This document shows positions 63,401 through 64,000 of a DNA stretch of 64,000 bases, piece by piece (the first letter of the stretch is position 1; each line of letters begins with the position of its first letter). A model generated the notes under the pieces. It searched no databases. It was not told the DNA's origin and saw only the letters and a program-made list of their open reading frames with translations. The stretch is from NCBI RefSeq assembly GCF_963924675.1, contig NC_089226.1, positions 53,151,124-53,215,123 of the forward strand. Reading direction: 5' to 3'. The stretch comes from Phocoena phocoena. Taxonomy: Eukaryota; Chordata; Mammalia; Artiodactyla; Phocoenidae. Position numbers and translations under genes: made by a program.

Positions 63401-63957
63401 ACCTGCTTCCTGAGCTCTTCGCTGAGATGATCACGACCCTGCATTCTCTCCGCATCTCTCGAGAATCTTCCTTCTTTATAATGTCATGGGCCCGTGCCTC
63501 TATCAGTTGGAAATCTGTTACAAATGACTGATAATTCCAACTCACACCACTATCGGCAATAAAGGGAACGATGCTGGCCCTGAGCTCCGCTGAGGGCAGT
63601 TTCTTGGCTGTCCTTCCTCTGGGTTGGCTCCACTCTCAGCCTGCCTCCCTCATAGCAGCAGAAGCTCCAAGTCTCCTATCCTTACTTCCAATGGCAGTGC
63701 AAGCCAGGGTCCCCTCCAGCACTCTCCCCGCCAAGACTTAGGGCTCATATTTTCTCCATGAATCAATTTCTGGACTGAGCTCTCTCTCTCCGTAGCCAGG
63801 GGTGGATCCCCATCCAAACAACTTGACCCGCAAGTAGGGAAGGATGGGGTCCTCTTGCTTCACAGAGAAGATGGATGCTGGTCAACAACATGTAATCTGT
63901 CTCCCTTGCTCAATAATCATCTCCTTGGGATAGAGAGCATAGCTCTCACCTTGTACT
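63401..63957. other. No gene recognised
   Basis: Unique DNA, possibly with further degraded L2 up to about 63500. Confidence 0.45.
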
Positions 63958-64000
63958 CATTCACTTTATTCAACAAATATCTAAGGATCCCCTACTATTT
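63958..64000 (-). repeat. L2 3' end, antisense, cut by window edge
   Basis: CATTCACTTTATTCAACAAATATCTAAGGATCCCCTACTATTT is the first part of a reversed L2 tail. Confidence 0.68.

Noticed and set aside
1..64000. CRISPR arrays, operons, bacterial or phage systems
   Set aside because: No regularly spaced repeats, compact gene runs or ribosome-binding sites; the repeat content is purely mammalian.

Overview
The window reads as non-coding mammalian nuclear DNA from a cetacean (whale or dolphin). The key evidence is four tRNA-derived CHR-type SINEs (303-658, 2663-2879, 41985-42190, 47152-47359). Three are the short internally deleted form, about 205-217 bp, that fills cetacean genomes; one is the long form. 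L1 3' ends of cetartiodactyl type, with old mammalian MIR, L2, MLT1, MLT2 and hAT remnants, complete the picture. No BovB or Bov-tA (ruminant) and no PRE-1 (pig) repeats were seen. The species cannot be named.

No protein-coding exon, tRNA, rRNA or snRNA gene could be supported. The longest open frames (232, 229 and 183 codons) match no family I know, lack low-complexity-free conserved motifs, and run across repeats. The only recognisable coding remnants are C-terminal pieces of L1 ORF2. The window is therefore intergenic or intronic.

Layout. 1-7.3 kb is a stack of L1: a sense 3' end, split by a CHR SINE, lies tail-to-tail with a long, ancient antisense L1 that is itself broken by a SINE, two MLT2 solo LTRs and another LTR-like element. 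7.3-26 kb is MIR/L2-rich unique DNA with an antisense L1 inside a MIR (11.2-12.3 kb), a palindromic MER53-like element, a MER20 and microsatellites. 26.1-26.8 kb is a 5'-inverted (twin-primed) L1. 27-32 kb holds unique DNA with a tandem SOX-POU composite motif and two more L1 insertions. 32-46 kb is dense in MIR/L2. 46.6-48.9 kb has an L2 interrupted by an MLT1 LTR and a CHR SINE, then a second MLT1 with a perfect 5-bp target duplication. 50.5 kb is a short hAT element with an 8-bp duplication. 52-58 kb has MIR/L2, one MIR carrying a short telomere-like tract, and an MLT1 in an L2. 58.8-60.9 kb holds two sense L1s, and the tail is L2-rich.

The elements do not form a pathway. Nested insertions give a relative age order: MIR/L2 oldest, then hAT and MLT elements, then L1, with CHR SINEs youngest. 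The most interesting non-repeat signals are the duplicated SOX-POU motif (27998-28037), the octamer/CRE cluster (52583-52648), several perfect palindromes and five G-quadruplex-capable tracts. I found no sign of a new multi-gene system. Repeat edges are by eye and usually good to 5-20 bases; target duplications are exact.
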